From NCBI GenBank assembly GCA_963809795.1, contig CAWELN010000014.1:248001-312000 (forward strand): DNA of 64,000 bases. Direction: 5' to 3'. Positions 17,703 through 26,838 of the stretch are shown here, piece by piece (position 1 is the stretch's first letter; every line of letters starts with the position of its first letter). Below the pieces are notes generated by a model. The model was not told where the DNA came from. It ran no database searches and saw nothing but the letters and a program-made list of their open reading frames with translations. The stretch comes from DASUAS01 sp963809795 (GTDB lineage: Bacteria; Actinomycetota; Acidimicrobiia; IMCC26256; DASPTH01). Both the position numbers and the translations under genes were made by a program.

Positions 17703-18704
17703 TCAGCGCACGCGGAGCACCGCGGCGCCCCGGACCTCGTCACGCTTGATGGCGAGCAGTGCGTCGTTGGCCGCCTCGAGCGAGAACACCTCGTACTCGG
17801 CCCGGACGCCGGCAGTGGCGGCGAGGTCCATGAACTCCTGCGCGTCCGCGCGCGTCATGTTGGCCACCGAGCGCAGGCTCCGCTCGTGCCAGAGGAGCTC
17901 ATAGGGCATCGACGGGACGTCACTCATGTGGATGCCGGCCAGGCTGACCGTGCCGCCGGGGCGCACGGTCGCCAACGCCACCGGCACGAGCTCACCGGCG
18001 GGCGCGAACACGACGGCACGGTCACACGGTTCGGGCGGCGCCTCCGTCGGACCTCCGATCCACGACGCGCCCAGCTCACGCGCCAGCTCGCGATGGCCTT
18101 CGCCTCGGGTCATCACCACCACCTCGCAACCCCAGTGCTGCAGCACCTGGAGCGCGAGGTGGGCCGACGCGCCGAACCCGAGCAGGGCCACACGTTCACC
18201 GGGTTGCACCTCGGCGCGCCGCAGGGCGCGGTACCCGATGACGCCCGCGCACAGGAGCGGCGCCGCTTCGAGATCGTCCAATGCCGGGGGAAGCCGGACC
18301 GCGAAGTCCTCCGGCACCGTGACGTGGTCGGCGTACCCGCCGTCGACGGTCCATCCGGTGAAGTCGGCGGCGACGCAGAGGTTCTCCTCTCCCCGACGAC
18401 AGAACTCGCACACTCCGTCGGTGTGATGGAGCCAGGCGACTCCGACCCGGTCGCCGACCGCGAGGGTCGCCACCTCGTCCCCGAGCGCGTCGACCACGCC
18501 GACGACCTGGTGGCCGGGCACGATCGGCACGTGCACCAGCTCGAGGTCGCCCTCGACGACGTGCAGGTCGGTGCGACAACAGCCGCACGCGTGCACCCGC
18601 ACCCGCACCTCTCCCGGCGCGGGCTCGGGCACCGCGCGTTCGACCAGTGTCAGCGGTCGGGTCGCGATCGGCGCCGAAGCGGTCAGTTGCTGCGCGCGGC
18701 TCAC
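17703..18704 (-). CDS. Zinc-dependent alcohol dehydrogenase family protein
   Basis: 333 residues from a GTG at 18704 with a good ribosome site (GAGGTGG) 7 bases upstream. Catalytic zinc residues are in GCCRTDLHVVEGDLELVHVP and VPGHQVVGVV; the structural zinc site is CEFCRRGEENLC; the Rossmann stretch is VALLGFGASAHLALQV. It belongs to the medium-chain dehydrogenases that oxidise alcohols with NAD(P); the class with CGCCRTDLH and a FGASAH loop is usually AdhA-like. It is the last of three genes (HadA-like, HadB-like, this one) with 16 bases between it and the HadB-like stop. Substrate unknown. Confidence 0.9.
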   Translation of the reverse strand: MSRAQQLTASAPIATRPLTLVERAVPEPAPGEVRVRVHACGCCRTDLHVVEGDLELVHVPIVPGHQVVGVVDALGDEVATLAVGDRVGVAWLHHTDGVCEFCRRGEENLCVAADFTGWTVDGGYADHVTVPEDFAVRLPPALDDLEAAPLLCAGVIGYRALRRAEVQPGERVALLGFGASAHLALQVLQHWGCEVVVMTRGEGHRELARELGASWIGGPTEAPPEPCDRAVVFAPAGELVPVALATVRPGGTVSLAGIHMSDVPSMPYELLWHERSLRSVANMTRADAQEFMDLAATAGVRAEYEVFSLEAANDALLAIKRDEVRGAAVLRVR

Positions 18705-18720
18705 GGGATGGCCACCTCGG

Positions 18721-19137
18721 TCACGGGACGACGAAGGTCGCCTCGCCCTTGATCGCGGCTCCGCCGGACTCGACACGCGTGCAGAGCAGCTCGACGTCGA
18801 CCTTGCGTTCGCCGGCGTCCTCGTACCGACGGGTGACCGTGCCCGAGCACACGACGGTGTCGCCCGGCCACACCTGCTCGCGGAACTGCACCGCGTAACG
18901 GCGCACGTTGTTCGCGCCCAGCCAGTCGGTGGCGTAGCCGGCGAGGATGCCCGCCTGCAGCATGCCGACCGAGAAGACCGACGGGTAGCCGGCGGCCCGG
19001 GCGAACTCTTCGTCGTGGTGGATCGGGTTGAAGTCGCCGGACGCGCCCTGGTACTTGACCATGTCGGTGCGGGTGATCGGCCCGTACTCGCGCGGCGCCG
19101 ACGCGCTGCCCTCAGCGAGATCGTCCCAGGTCGCCAT
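18721..19137 (-). CDS. MaoC/HadB-like hotdog-fold dehydratase
   Basis: 138 residues starting MATWDDLAEGSASAPREYGP. The hydratase-2 motif is visible: YQGASGDFNPIHHDEEFARA, with the catalytic Asp and His, followed by GMLQAGILAGYATDWLG. It is the catalytic half of a two-subunit (R)-3-hydroxyacyl dehydratase like mycobacterial HadB. The start overlaps the stop of the HadA-like gene by one base (TGATG), which supports a heterodimer. Likely acts in fatty-acid or acyl-CoA metabolism; ACP or CoA form not decidable. Confidence 0.88.
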   Translation of the reverse strand: MATWDDLAEGSASAPREYGPITRTDMVKYQGASGDFNPIHHDEEFARAAGYPSVFSVGMLQAGILAGYATDWLGANNVRRYAVQFREQVWPGDTVVCSGTVTRRYEDAGERKVDVELLCTRVESGGAAIKGEATFVVP

Positions 19138-19589
19138 CACGATCCCTCCGTCGGCGCCTTGCCCGTCTCGATCATCGTGGTCCGCGACTCGGCCACGACC
19201 TCGCCACTCTCGTCGCGGTACTCGGTGACCATCTCGGCGAAGCGCATGGTGCCGCCGCGCTTCCCCTCCTTCTCGTAGATGCTGTCGATCCACGACTCGG
19301 TGGTGAGCTTGGCGCCGGCGCGTGGCGGGGGGCCGAAGAACGAGAACTCCTGGCCACCGTGGAGCAGTCGGGCGAGATTGATGTTGAGCGACGCCACCGG
19401 GTTCTCGAGGTCGTCGGGCGCCCAGAACCCGGACGCGATGAGCCACGTGGGCGGGATGACGGCCGCGGGGTCGTCGAGGTAGTCGGGGTTGCGCGTCATC
19501 GTCGCCCGGGCGAACTCCCGCACCTTGCCCCGCTCGATCGTGAACTCGTAGCCGGGAAACCGCTTCCCGATCACGGAGTCGTCAGCCAT
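19137..19589 (-). CDS. HadA/FAS1-like dehydratase-domain protein (MaoC N-terminal type)
   Basis: 150 residues beginning MADDSVIGKRFPGYEFTIER. This is the substrate-binding, non-catalytic hotdog partner (MaoC_dehydrat_N) with the family patterns NPDYLDDPAAVIPPTWLIA and LLHGGQEFSFFGPPPRAG. It lacks the Asp/His pair of the HadB-like partner encoded next. A GGGGGAG ribosome site precedes the ATG. The pair resembles HadA/HadB of mycobacterial type II fatty acid synthesis, though such pairs also act on acyl-CoAs. Confidence 0.88.
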   Translation of the reverse strand: MADDSVIGKRFPGYEFTIERGKVREFARATMTRNPDYLDDPAAVIPPTWLIASGFWAPDDLENPVASLNINLARLLHGGQEFSFFGPPPRAGAKLTTESWIDSIYEKEGKRGGTMRFAEMVTEYRDESGEVVAESRTTMIETGKAPTEGS

Positions 19590-19669
19590 GCAACCGCTCC
19601 CCCTCGTACCTCGAACGTCGATCCGGGCGAGGCTACGTCGTGGTCGGAGACGTGTCCCAGCCCGCGTCG

Positions 19670-21720
19670 CTACGCCGCGGGGGCCGGCCCGTGCTCGAGC
19701 AGGTGTCGCAAGCCGGGTTCGTCGAGCGTGGGCACGCCGAGCTGCTCGGCCTTCGCCCGCTTCGACCCGGGACTCTCGCCGACCACCACGTAGCTGGTCT
19801 TCTTCGACACGCTCCCCGTCACCTTGGCGCCGCGCGCCTCCAACTCGGCCTGCGCCTCCTCCCGAGTCATGGAGGGCAAGGTGCCGGTGAGCACGAAGGC
19901 GAGGCCTTCGAGCGACGGGCCGTCGACGGCGGCAGCGACGCGTGCGGGGCCCTGGAAGTTGACGCCGGCGGCGCGCAGCTTCTCGATCAGCTCCCGGTTC
20001 CGGTCGATGGCGAAGAACGCCCGCACGCTCTGCGCGATGACACCGCCGACGCCGGGTACGACCGCGAGGTCCTCCTCCGCGGCGCCGGCGATGGCGTCGA
20101 GGTCGCCGAGCTCGCGGGCGAGAGCCACCGCCGCGCTCGGGCCGACGTGCCGGATGCCGAGCCCGACGAGCAGCTTCGCCAGCGGTCGCGAGCGCGACGC
20201 GTCGATCGCCGCGACCAGCAGCTGGGCCGACCGGTCGCCGATCCGCTCCAGCGGCACCAGCGCCTCGACGGTGAGCGAGTAGACGTCGGCCGCGTCGGAG
20301 AGCAGCCCCGCATTCACGAACTGGGTGACGCGCTCCTCGCCGAGCCCCTCGATGTCCATGGCCGAGCGACCGGCGAAGAACACGATGCGCTGCACACGCT
20401 GCGCGGGGCAGTCGACGTTGACGCAGCGCGTGTCAGCCTCACCGTCGAGTCGCACGAGCGGTTCGTGGCACACCGGGCACTCGGTGGGGAACTTCCACTT
20501 CCGTGCGCCGCGCTTCCGTTTGGCGAGCACCGGGCCCACGACTTCGGGGATGACGTCACCGGCCTTGCGCACGATCACGGTGTCGCCGACGCGCACATCC
20601 TTGCGCGCGACCTCGTCCTGGTTGTGGAGCGTGGCGAGCCCGACCGTCGAACCGCCCACGAACACCGGCTCGAGCTGGGCGAACGGAGTGGCCCGACCGG
20701 TGCGACCGATGCTCACCATGATCCCGCGCAGCAGTGTCGTCTTCTCCTCGGGCGGGAACTTGAACGCGATGGCCCACCGTGGCGCCCGGCTCGTGAAGCC
20801 GAGCTCGTTGCGTTGCGCGAGGTCGTCGACCTTCACGACCGCGCCGTCGATCTCGTAGCCGAACGAGTGCCGGTTGGCCTCGATGCGCTCGCAGAACTCG
20901 TAGACGTCGTCGAGGGACGACAGCTCCTCGATGTGGTCGTTCACCGGCAGACCGAGATCGCGCAGCCAACCGAGCGTCTGGTGGTGTGACCGGAGCACGG
21001 GTCCGCCGTCCTGCACACCGAGCTGGTAGGCATCGAACGTCAGGTCTCGTGACGCGGTGACACGCGGGTCCTTCTGGCGGAGGCTGCCGGCGGCGGCGTT
21101 GCGCGGGTTCGCGAACAGGCGGTCGCCCGCCTCGCCCTGGCGCCGGTTCAGCTCCTCGAACGATGTGAGCGGCATGAACACCTCGCCCCGCACCTCGAGC
21201 CGCGTCGGCACCGCGTTCCCCTGCAGCGCGTCGGGGATCGACTGGATGGTGGCGACGTTGGCGGTGACGTCCTCCCCGGTCTCGCCGTCGCCGCGCGTGG
21301 CCGCGCCGCGACCAGCCGACCGTCCTCGTAGAGCAGCGACACCGCCAACCCGTCGAGCTTCGGCTCGCCGACGAACACCACCGGGTCCGTGATCACCCGC
21401 TCGATGCGCGCGTACCAGGCGGCGAGCTCCTCCCGTGCGAAGGCGTTGTCGAGCGACAGCATCGGGACGATGTGGCGCACCGGCGCGAAGGTGGCCGATG
21501 GCGGAGCCCCCACCTCGGTGAGCGGTGTGTCGCCGCGTTCGAGCTCCGGGTACCGGTCGGCCAGCGCCGAGAGCTCACGGACGAGCTCGTCGAACTCGGC
21601 GTCGGAGATCTCGGGCTCGTCGTCGCGGTAGTAGCGCTCGCGGTGGTACCGGATCTGACCGGCGAGCTCGTCGGCGCGCGTGGCGACGTCGGGCGGGATC
21701 GCTCCGGGTGCGCGGGCCAT
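19670..21720 (-). CDS. ligA: NAD-dependent DNA ligase LigA, one apparent frameshift
   Basis: About 683 residues. The Ia domain and adenylation domain start from the ATG at 21720 (GQIRYHRERYYRDDEPEISD); the adenylated lysine is in GEPKLDGLAVSLLYEDG. Near 21301-21308 one base is missing: LVAA jumps to another frame that continues ATRGDGE... and then ALQGNAVPTRLEVRGEVFMP. Downstream are the OB domain, a zinc finger (CPVCHEPLVRLDGEADTRCV, then NVDCPAQ), HhH motifs (GIRHVGPSAAVALA) and a C-terminal BRCT domain. This is the essential replicative ligase, so the break is probably an assembly deletion. A TAGATT box lies 7 bases before the ATG. Confidence 0.95.
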
Positions 21721-21756
21721 CCCCCGCAATCTACCGAGCGGGTGTGACGTCTACGG

Positions 21757-22374
21757 CTACGTGGGCGGGGCGAGGCGCCGTCGTCGTCGGCGGGCGGCCG
21801 TCGTGGTCGTGGTGCGGCGGTCGTCGGCGTCGTCGTCGGCGGGGCCGTCGTCGTCGTCGGCGCGGTCGTCGGCGGCGCGGTCGTGGTCGGTCGAGGTGGT
21901 CGACGTGGTGGTCGAGCTCGTGCTGGTCGACGAGGTCGACGAGCTGGTGGTCGTGTTCTTGTTGTCGCTGCCGTCGTCGTTCGAGAGCACCAGGGCCAGG
22001 ATCACGCCGATGAGCACGACCGCGAGCACGACGAGCGCCGCGATCAGCCACCGTTGACCCGACGACATGCCCTCGTCGTCGTCCGGCGGGACGTCGCCCC
22101 CGCCACCTCCGCCGCCCCCGCCGGCCGCGGCACCGCCCGCCGCGCCTCCCGCGGCACCGCCGGCCGCGGCTGCGGGCATGGCCATCGTGCTGTCACCGGT
22201 GGCCGGACCGGCTCCGGTGTCGTCCGCGCCCGCCGCGCCTGCCGCGCCCGCCGCGCCCGCCGCGCCTGCGCCGGTCGCACCCTCCACCGCGGCGCCACAG
22301 TTCCCGCAGACCGTCGCGCCCGGCTGGAGCGGCTGGCCGCACACGCCGCAGTAGCGGTACGGGGTGGTCTCCAC
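21757..22374 (-). CDS. Zinc-ribbon, single-span membrane protein with low-complexity segments
   Basis: 205 residues from a GTG at 22374, one base after the stop of the MetE-like gene. The head is a zinc ribbon (CGVCGQPLQPGATVCGNCG), followed by an Ala/Gly repeat region (GAAGAAGAAGAAGA, from tandem gcgcccgcc-type repeats), a poly-Gly run, a membrane helix (WLIAALVVLAVVLIGVILAL) and a Ser/Thr tail outside. In the tail near base 21890 one extra base may shift the frame from Thr/Pro-rich to Asp/Arg-rich text, so the last ~45 residues are doubtful. Function unknown; zinc-ribbon membrane proteins of this plan are common in actinobacteria. Confidence 0.68.
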   Translation of the reverse strand: METTPYRYCGVCGQPLQPGATVCGNCGAAVEGATGAGAAGAAGAAGAAGADDTGAGPATGDSTMAMPAAAAGGAAGGAAGGAAAGGGGGGGGGDVPPDDDEGMSSGQRWLIAALVVLAVVLIGVILALVLSNDDGSDNKNTTTSSSTSSTSTSSTTTSTTSTDHDRAADDRADDDDGPADDDADDRRTTTTTAARRRRRRLAPPT

Positions 22375-22375
22375 G

Positions 22376-23386
22376 TCAGGCTCCCAGGGTGAGTCTCGCG
22401 GCGACCGCCTGGTCGTGCACCCGGGCGGCCAACTCGCGTGCGATGCCGAGCACCCGCTCGGCCTGGGAGGCACCGTAGCCCGCCAGCCCGCACGCAGGGG
22501 TGATCAACCCGCGCGTGCGGAGGGGCACCGGGTCGCACCCACGTCGCGTCAGGTCGCACCACACGCGCGCCAATGCGCGCCAGTGCGGGTCGGCCGATTC
22601 ACCCACCGGTCGGTCGGTCGGCACCGCGCCCCAAGCAATCCATCCGTCGCCGTCGAGGAAGCGTGCCAGCGAGACGGTGTGCTGGACGAGATCGTCGTTC
22701 ACCTCGACGCCGAGCACCTCGGGCCCGGCCTCGAGCGCGAGCGCGACGTCGCCGTCACTGCACACGTGCACACCCGTGACACAGTCGACCGATGCCAGCG
22801 CGCCCGACAACACGTCGATGGCCGACTCGCGGTCGAGCGGCTCGTTGCCACGGTGCCACGACACGAGCGCGGGCTCGTCGAAGAACAGCACCAGCCCGGC
22901 GTCGGGCAGCTGCGCGCCGACCAGTTCCTCCACCGCCACCGACCACGCGCGGGTGACCTCGGCCGCGCGGCGGAACGCCCGCGGCGCGGGGACGCCGGCG
23001 GCGTGCAGCGCCATGCCCAGGGTCAGCGGGCCCGTCACCTGGACCTTCACCCGGACCGGCCGCTTCTCGCGGGCCGCAGCCACCTCGAGGAACGTGAGGA
23101 GCCCGTCGTGCCCACCGTCCCCGAAGTCGCAGTCGGGCGCCGCGTCCGAGTCGTGCACCACCGTGAAGCTGCCGTCGTCCGCCACGCTCACCTCGGGGAG
23201 CGCCCCGAGCCACTGGGCGAGCATGCCCTCCCTCGGGTCGCGCGCGGGCAGCTGGGGCGCGGCCGGCAGCTCCGGTAGACGGCGCAGCACCACCTCCGCC
23301 GCCGCGACGGGATCGTCGTGGGGCAGGCTGCCGACACCGGTCGCGACGCCGGGGACGAGCACCGGCGCTCGGAGAGTCGGCGACAT
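22376..23386 (-). CDS. Cobalamin-independent methionine synthase-like (UROD/MetE superfamily) protein
   Basis: 336 residues from the ATG at 23386, 8 bases after a TAGAGT box (23395-23400). It has the TIM-barrel features of the MetE C-terminal/UROD family: GVATGVGSLPHDDP at the start, VKVQVTGPLTLGMAL, FFDEPALVSW, and late ITPACGLAGYGASQAERVL, with a Cys at the zinc-site position. It is much shorter than true MetE (no N-terminal half), and MetH is encoded elsewhere in the window, so the methyl donor and acceptor are uncertain. Such short forms are widespread in actinobacteria next to ligA and mnmA. Confidence 0.8.
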   Translation of the reverse strand: MSPTLRAPVLVPGVATGVGSLPHDDPVAAAEVVLRRLPELPAAPQLPARDPREGMLAQWLGALPEVSVADDGSFTVVHDSDAAPDCDFGDGGHDGLLTFLEVAAAREKRPVRVKVQVTGPLTLGMALHAAGVPAPRAFRRAAEVTRAWSVAVEELVGAQLPDAGLVLFFDEPALVSWHRGNEPLDRESAIDVLSGALASVDCVTGVHVCSDGDVALALEAGPEVLGVEVNDDLVQHTVSLARFLDGDGWIAWGAVPTDRPVGESADPHWRALARVWCDLTRRGCDPVPLRTRGLITPACGLAGYGASQAERVLGIARELAARVHDQAVAARLTLGA

Positions 23387-23433
23387 GAGGTCGTACTCTA
23401 CGATCGCCGACGCCGCGCGCTCCAAGCGGGCGC

Positions 23434-24351
23434 GTGCAGGTGAACGGAGTCAACCTGCCTCGTCCTCTCTTCTTGTGGCTGCTGCGCGTCGCCTGGGTGA
23501 CGTTGCCGCTGACCGCGGGTCCGGCCGCGGCCGCCGCGACCGAATCGTGGGCCGACGGGCCGCGCGTCGCGGCCGCGACGCTGCTCTGGCTCGCGTGGGC
23601 GGTCGGACTCCTCGCGACGCTCGCGCCGCGTCCGCAGACGTTGACCGCGCTGCGCGTGATCGCGCCGGCGCTGGTCGTCGCCGCGATCCTCGCCGCGATC
23701 GACGGAGCACCGTCGACGCTCGCGACGGTCGGCGCGTTGGCCGGGACGATCGTGTGCTCGACGCTCGCCTCGGGCCACGACATCGCGTCCGCAGCCGCGA
23801 ACGCCCTCGCGTATGGCGACGAGCAACGCTTCCCATTGCGCGTTCCGCCGGCGTTGTTCCTCGGCCCGTTGCCCGGGGCACGTCTCCTCGTCGCGGCCGG
23901 GGTCGTGGCGCCGGTGCTGCTCCTGGCCGACGGTGAGATCGTCCTCGGCGTCATCTCGCTCCTGATCGGCGCCGCGCTCGTCGCCGTGCTCAGCCGGTCG
24001 CTCGAGTCGCTGTCGCGCCGCTGGGCGGTGCTCGTGCCGGCCGGGTTCGTCGTCGTCGACACGTTGACCCTGGCCGACCCCGTCCTCTTCCTGCGCGAGC
24101 ACGTGCGCGAGGTCGCGCCCGAACCCGCCGCCGCGGCACCAGCAGAGATCCTCGATCTCCGCCTCGGCGCCGGTGCGGGCTCGGTGTCGGCCCGGTTCGA
24201 CGCGCCGATCGACCTGGTCCGGGCCGCCCGCGGGCGACGCGGCGGCGAGACGGTCGAGACCGAGGCGATCCTGTTCGCGGTGGCGCGCCGGGACGAGATG
24301 CTCCGGCTGGCCGCGGCGCGGCGCCTGCCGGTTCGCGTGACGGTCAGGTAG
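23434..24351 (+). CDS. Polytopic membrane protein of unknown function
   Basis: 305 residues from a GTG at 23434. The first ~230 residues carry about six membrane segments (for example LFLWLLRVAWVTLPLTAG, TLTALRVIAPALVVAAILAA, ARLLVAAGVVAPVLLLA and VLGVISLLIGAALVAVL). The soluble C-terminal ~80 residues are rich in Arg/Glu. No family signature is recognised. It runs in the opposite direction to its neighbours and overlaps the end of mnmA by 8 bases. A TACGAT box at 23399-23404 overlaps the -10 box of the divergent MetE-like gene. Confidence 0.7.
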   Translation: MQVNGVNLPRPLFLWLLRVAWVTLPLTAGPAAAAATESWADGPRVAAATLLWLAWAVGLLATLAPRPQTLTALRVIAPALVVAAILAAIDGAPSTLATVGALAGTIVCSTLASGHDIASAAANALAYGDEQRFPLRVPPALFLGPLPGARLLVAAGVVAPVLLLADGEIVLGVISLLIGAALVAVLSRSLESLSRRWAVLVPAGFVVVDTLTLADPVLFLREHVREVAPEPAAAAPAEILDLRLGAGAGSVSARFDAPIDLVRAARGRRGGETVETEAILFAVARRDEMLRLAAARRLPVRVTVR

Positions 24352-25387
24352 CGATCCCGCCGCCCACGAGCACGTCGCCGTCGTAGAGCGCGACCACCTG
24401 GCCGGGCGCGACCCGCGGCTGCGGGCGCGCGAACCGAACCGTGCTCCCGCCGAGCGTCGCCGCGACCGGTTCGCCGTGCGCGCGCGTCTGCGCCATCAGG
24501 GCGCTGGACGACGGCGCACCGTCGGTGAAGAGCAGGTCGCGCACCTCGACCGCGTCGCGCAGCAGGTCGCCGTGGGCACCGATGGTCACGGTCGCGGTGC
24601 GCGCGTCGACGTCGACGACGTAGCGCCGCTCACCGGTCGCGACGCCGAGACCGCGTCGCTGCCCGACCGTGAAGGTGGTGACGTTGCCGTGTCGGCCCAC
24701 CGTCGCGCCGCCGGTGTCGACGATCGCACCGGCGCGCGCCGGCACTCGTGCGGTGAGGAACGACTCCCGACCGCCGCGGGTGATGAAGCAGACGTCCATG
24801 CTCTCGGGCTTCGCCGCGGTCCGGAGCCCGAGGCGGGCCGCGTGCGCGCGCACGTCGGCCTTGGTGAGGTCGCCGACCGGGAACAGCGTACGGGCGAGCT
24901 CCCGCTGCCCGAGCATGTAGAGGACGTACGACTGGTCCTTCGCCCCGTCGGCCCCGCGTCGCAGCTGGAAGGTCCCGCGGTCGCCGCGCGTCACGCGCGC
25001 GTGGTGGCCGGTCGCGACGTGGGCGAACCCGAGCGCGTCGGCGCGCTCGAGGAGCCGGCCGAACTTGATCGAGCGGTTGCACTCCACACACGGATTGGGC
25101 GTGCGGCCGGCCCGGTGCTCGTCGACGTAGAAATCGACGACGGCGTCGTCGAAGTCGTCGGTGAGGTTGAACACGTAGTGGGGGATGCCGAGCTGCGCGG
25201 CGACGCGCCGGGCGTCCTCCACGTCGGCGACGCTGCAACAGCCGGAGTCGGACTCGCCGCCCCACAACTTGAGGGTCACACCGGTGACGTCGTACCCCTG
25301 CTCGAGCAGGCGCGCGGCCGCGACCGACGAGTCGACCCCGCCGCTCATCGCGACGAGGACCCGGGAACCGCTCACGCTCACGCTCAC
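24344..25387 (-). CDS. mnmA: tRNA-specific 2-thiouridylase
   Basis: 347 residues from a GTG at 25387. It has the PP-loop VLVAMSGGVDSSVAAARLL, first catalytic Cys in NPCVECNRSIKFG, second in ESMDVCFITRGG and the interaction loop GHHARV. The enzyme activates uridine-34 of Lys/Glu/Gln tRNAs with ATP and receives sulfur from a cysteine desulfurase, which is exactly the gene upstream. A mini-cistron with a family A repeat sits between the two, overlapping this start as GTGA. The last 8 bases overlap the convergent membrane protein gene. Confidence 0.95.
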   Translation of the reverse strand: MSVSVSGSRVLVAMSGGVDSSVAAARLLEQGYDVTGVTLKLWGGESDSGCCSVADVEDARRVAAQLGIPHYVFNLTDDFDDAVVDFYVDEHRAGRTPNPCVECNRSIKFGRLLERADALGFAHVATGHHARVTRGDRGTFQLRRGADGAKDQSYVLYMLGQRELARTLFPVGDLTKADVRAHAARLGLRTAAKPESMDVCFITRGGRESFLTARVPARAGAIVDTGGATVGRHGNVTTFTVGQRRGLGVATGERRYVVDVDARTATVTIGAHGDLLRDAVEVRDLLFTDGAPSSSALMAQTRAHGEPVAATLGGSTVRFARPQPRVAPGQVVALYDGDVLVGGGIAT

Positions 25388-25452
25388 GCCGCCTCCATTG
25401 GGCGTTCGCTACTCGCCGGGATACCCGGCTCGCTCACGCTCACGCCGCCTCC
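25375..25452. repeat. Family A palindromic repeat at the iscS/mnmA junction with perfect 22-bp direct repeats
   Basis: Bases 25375-25396 and 25431-25452 are identical over 22 bases. One copy spans the mnmA start, the other the stop of the cysteine desulfurase. Between them lies the hairpin GCCGGG-ATA-CCCGGC (25415-25429). The 56-base offset equals the offset at gatA/gatB. Confidence 0.9.
25384..25443 (-). CDS. 19-residue mini-cistron between iscS and mnmA (EPGIPA peptide)
   Basis: The GTG at 25443 overlaps the desulfurase stop (GTGA) and the TGA at 25384-25386 overlaps the mnmA GTG. The peptide is MSVSEPGIPASSERPMEAA, 14 of 19 positions identical to the one at 12615-12674, with the same 60-base length. 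Conservation of the exact coupling geometry at two unrelated operons is the reason for listing it; a pure repeat effect is not excluded. Confidence 0.45.
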   Translation of the reverse strand: MSVSEPGIPASSERPMEAA

Positions 25453-26612
25453 CCGGCGCGGCGCAGTTGCGCGATGGCGCGCGGGATCACGTCGAGGGCG
25501 ACCTCGACGTCGGCATCGGTCGACGCGAACCCGAGGCTCAGGCGGACCGACGACAGCGCGTCGTCGCGGGGTACGCCCATCGCCGCGAGCACGTGCGACG
25601 GCTCGGTGGCGCCGGACGAGCACGAGGAGCCCGCGGCTGCGCACACGCCGGCCTGGTCGAGCGCGACCAGCAGGGTCTCGGCCTCGACCCCGCGGAACCC
25701 GAGGTGCGCGTTGCCGGCCACCTTGGCGCGCCGGTCGCCGTTCTCGAACACGCCGGGAACCACGGCGGTCAGGCCTTGGATCAGGCGATCGCGCAAGGCA
25801 CCGATGCGGACGACGTCGGCGGAGCGCGCATCGCACGTCGCCCGGAGCGCCGCGGCCATCGCGACCGCCCCGGCCACGTTCGACGTGCCGGACCGGAGCC
25901 CGGCCTCCTGGCCGCCGCCTTCGATCAACGGCTCGATCGCGGTCGCGTTGCGGACGACGAGCGCACCGGTGCCCTTGGGACCGCCGAACTTGTGCGCCGA
26001 GATCGCGACGAGGTCGACGCCGGCCGCGGCGCGCGCGACGTCGATCCACGGAACCGCCTGCACCGCGTCGGTGTGCACGACGGCGCTCGGCGCCCGGTCG
26101 CGGACGCCGGCCACGATCCTGTCGAGCGGCTGAATCGTGCCGACCTCGTTGTTCACGAGCATCACCGACACGACCGCGGTGCGCTCGTCGACGGCGGCGA
26201 GCAACCGGTCGACGTCGACGACACCCGACTCCGGTACGGAGACCGCCTCGATCCGGAAGCCCTCGGCCGCGAGCCGGTCGCACGACGCGAGCACGCCCTT
26301 GTGCTCGAACGCCGTCGTGACCACGCCGTCGGCGCCCCGGGTGGCGCGGGCCCGGCGGGCGACCCCCTTCACCGCCAGGTTGTCGGCCTCGGTGCCGCCG
26401 GCGGTGAACACGACCTCGGCCGGGCGGACGGCGAGCAGCTCGGCGATCTCCTCCCGGGCCTCCTCGAGCGCCGTCTTGGCCGCCCGCGCCGCGGCGTGGC
26501 CGCCGCTCGGGTTGCCGAACGTGCCCTGCAGGAACGGCGCCATGGCCGCCACCGCCTCGGGCCGCATCGGGGTGGTGGCGGCGTGATCCAGGTAGGTGAG
26601 CGCCGATTCCAC
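25440..26612 (-). CDS. iscS: Cysteine desulfurase (NifS/IscS family)
   Basis: 390 residues from a GTG at 26612 (VESALTYLDHAATTPMRPEA). PLP lysine in SAHKFGGPKGTGAL, substrate His in TAFEHKGVL, NNEVGTIQP, and the active-site cysteine loop GVCAAAGSSCSSGATEPSHV. It moves sulfur from cysteine to acceptor proteins. Since mnmA follows, its first task here is probably tRNA thiolation; the long flexible Cys loop is like IscS group I enzymes. A TAGACT box is 7 bases before the start (26620-26625). Upstream of that is the A-type repeat array; earlier in-frame starts through the array are rejected. Confidence 0.94.
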   Translation of the reverse strand: MESALTYLDHAATTPMRPEAVAAMAPFLQGTFGNPSGGHAAARAAKTALEEAREEIAELLAVRPAEVVFTAGGTEADNLAVKGVARRARATRGADGVVTTAFEHKGVLASCDRLAAEGFRIEAVSVPESGVVDVDRLLAAVDERTAVVSVMLVNNEVGTIQPLDRIVAGVRDRAPSAVVHTDAVQAVPWIDVARAAAGVDLVAISAHKFGGPKGTGALVVRNATAIEPLIEGGGQEAGLRSGTSNVAGAVAMAAALRATCDARSADVVRIGALRDRLIQGLTAVVPGVFENGDRRAKVAGNAHLGFRGVEAETLLVALDQAGVCAAAGSSCSSGATEPSHVLAAMGVPRDDALSSVRLSLGFASTDADVEVALDVIPRAIAQLRRAGEAA

Positions 26613-26627
26613 GCCCCGAAGTCTACG

Positions 26628-26810
26628 GAGCAGCGAGCGACGGGCGGCCCGGGTATCCCGGGCCCCAGCGAGCGCGACCCGGAAACAGGAGCAGCGAGCG
26701 ACGGGCGGCCCGGGTATCCCGGGCCCCAGCGAGCGCGACCCGGAAACAAGAGCAGCGAGCGACGGGCGGCCCGGGTATCCCGGGCCCCAGCGAGCGCGAC
26801 CCGGAATAAG
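26628..26810. repeat. Tandem array of three 61-bp units, each with an 8-bp perfect hairpin (family A variant)
   Basis: Units 26628-26688, 26689-26749 and 26750-26810 are almost identical. Each has the palindrome GGCCCGGG-TAT-CCCGGGCC (first at 26646-26664) and flanking agcgagcg motifs. The array fills the divergent intergenic region between the cysteine desulfurase (start 26612) and the small gene at 26839, directly upstream of the desulfurase -10 box, so it could affect transcription of both. No spacers vary between units. Confidence 0.93.
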
Positions 26811-26838
26811 TGTCACACCCCCGGGCGATACTCCTCGT

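Noticed and set aside
26628..26810. CRISPR-like tandem repeat
   Set aside because: Three contiguous identical units with no spacers.
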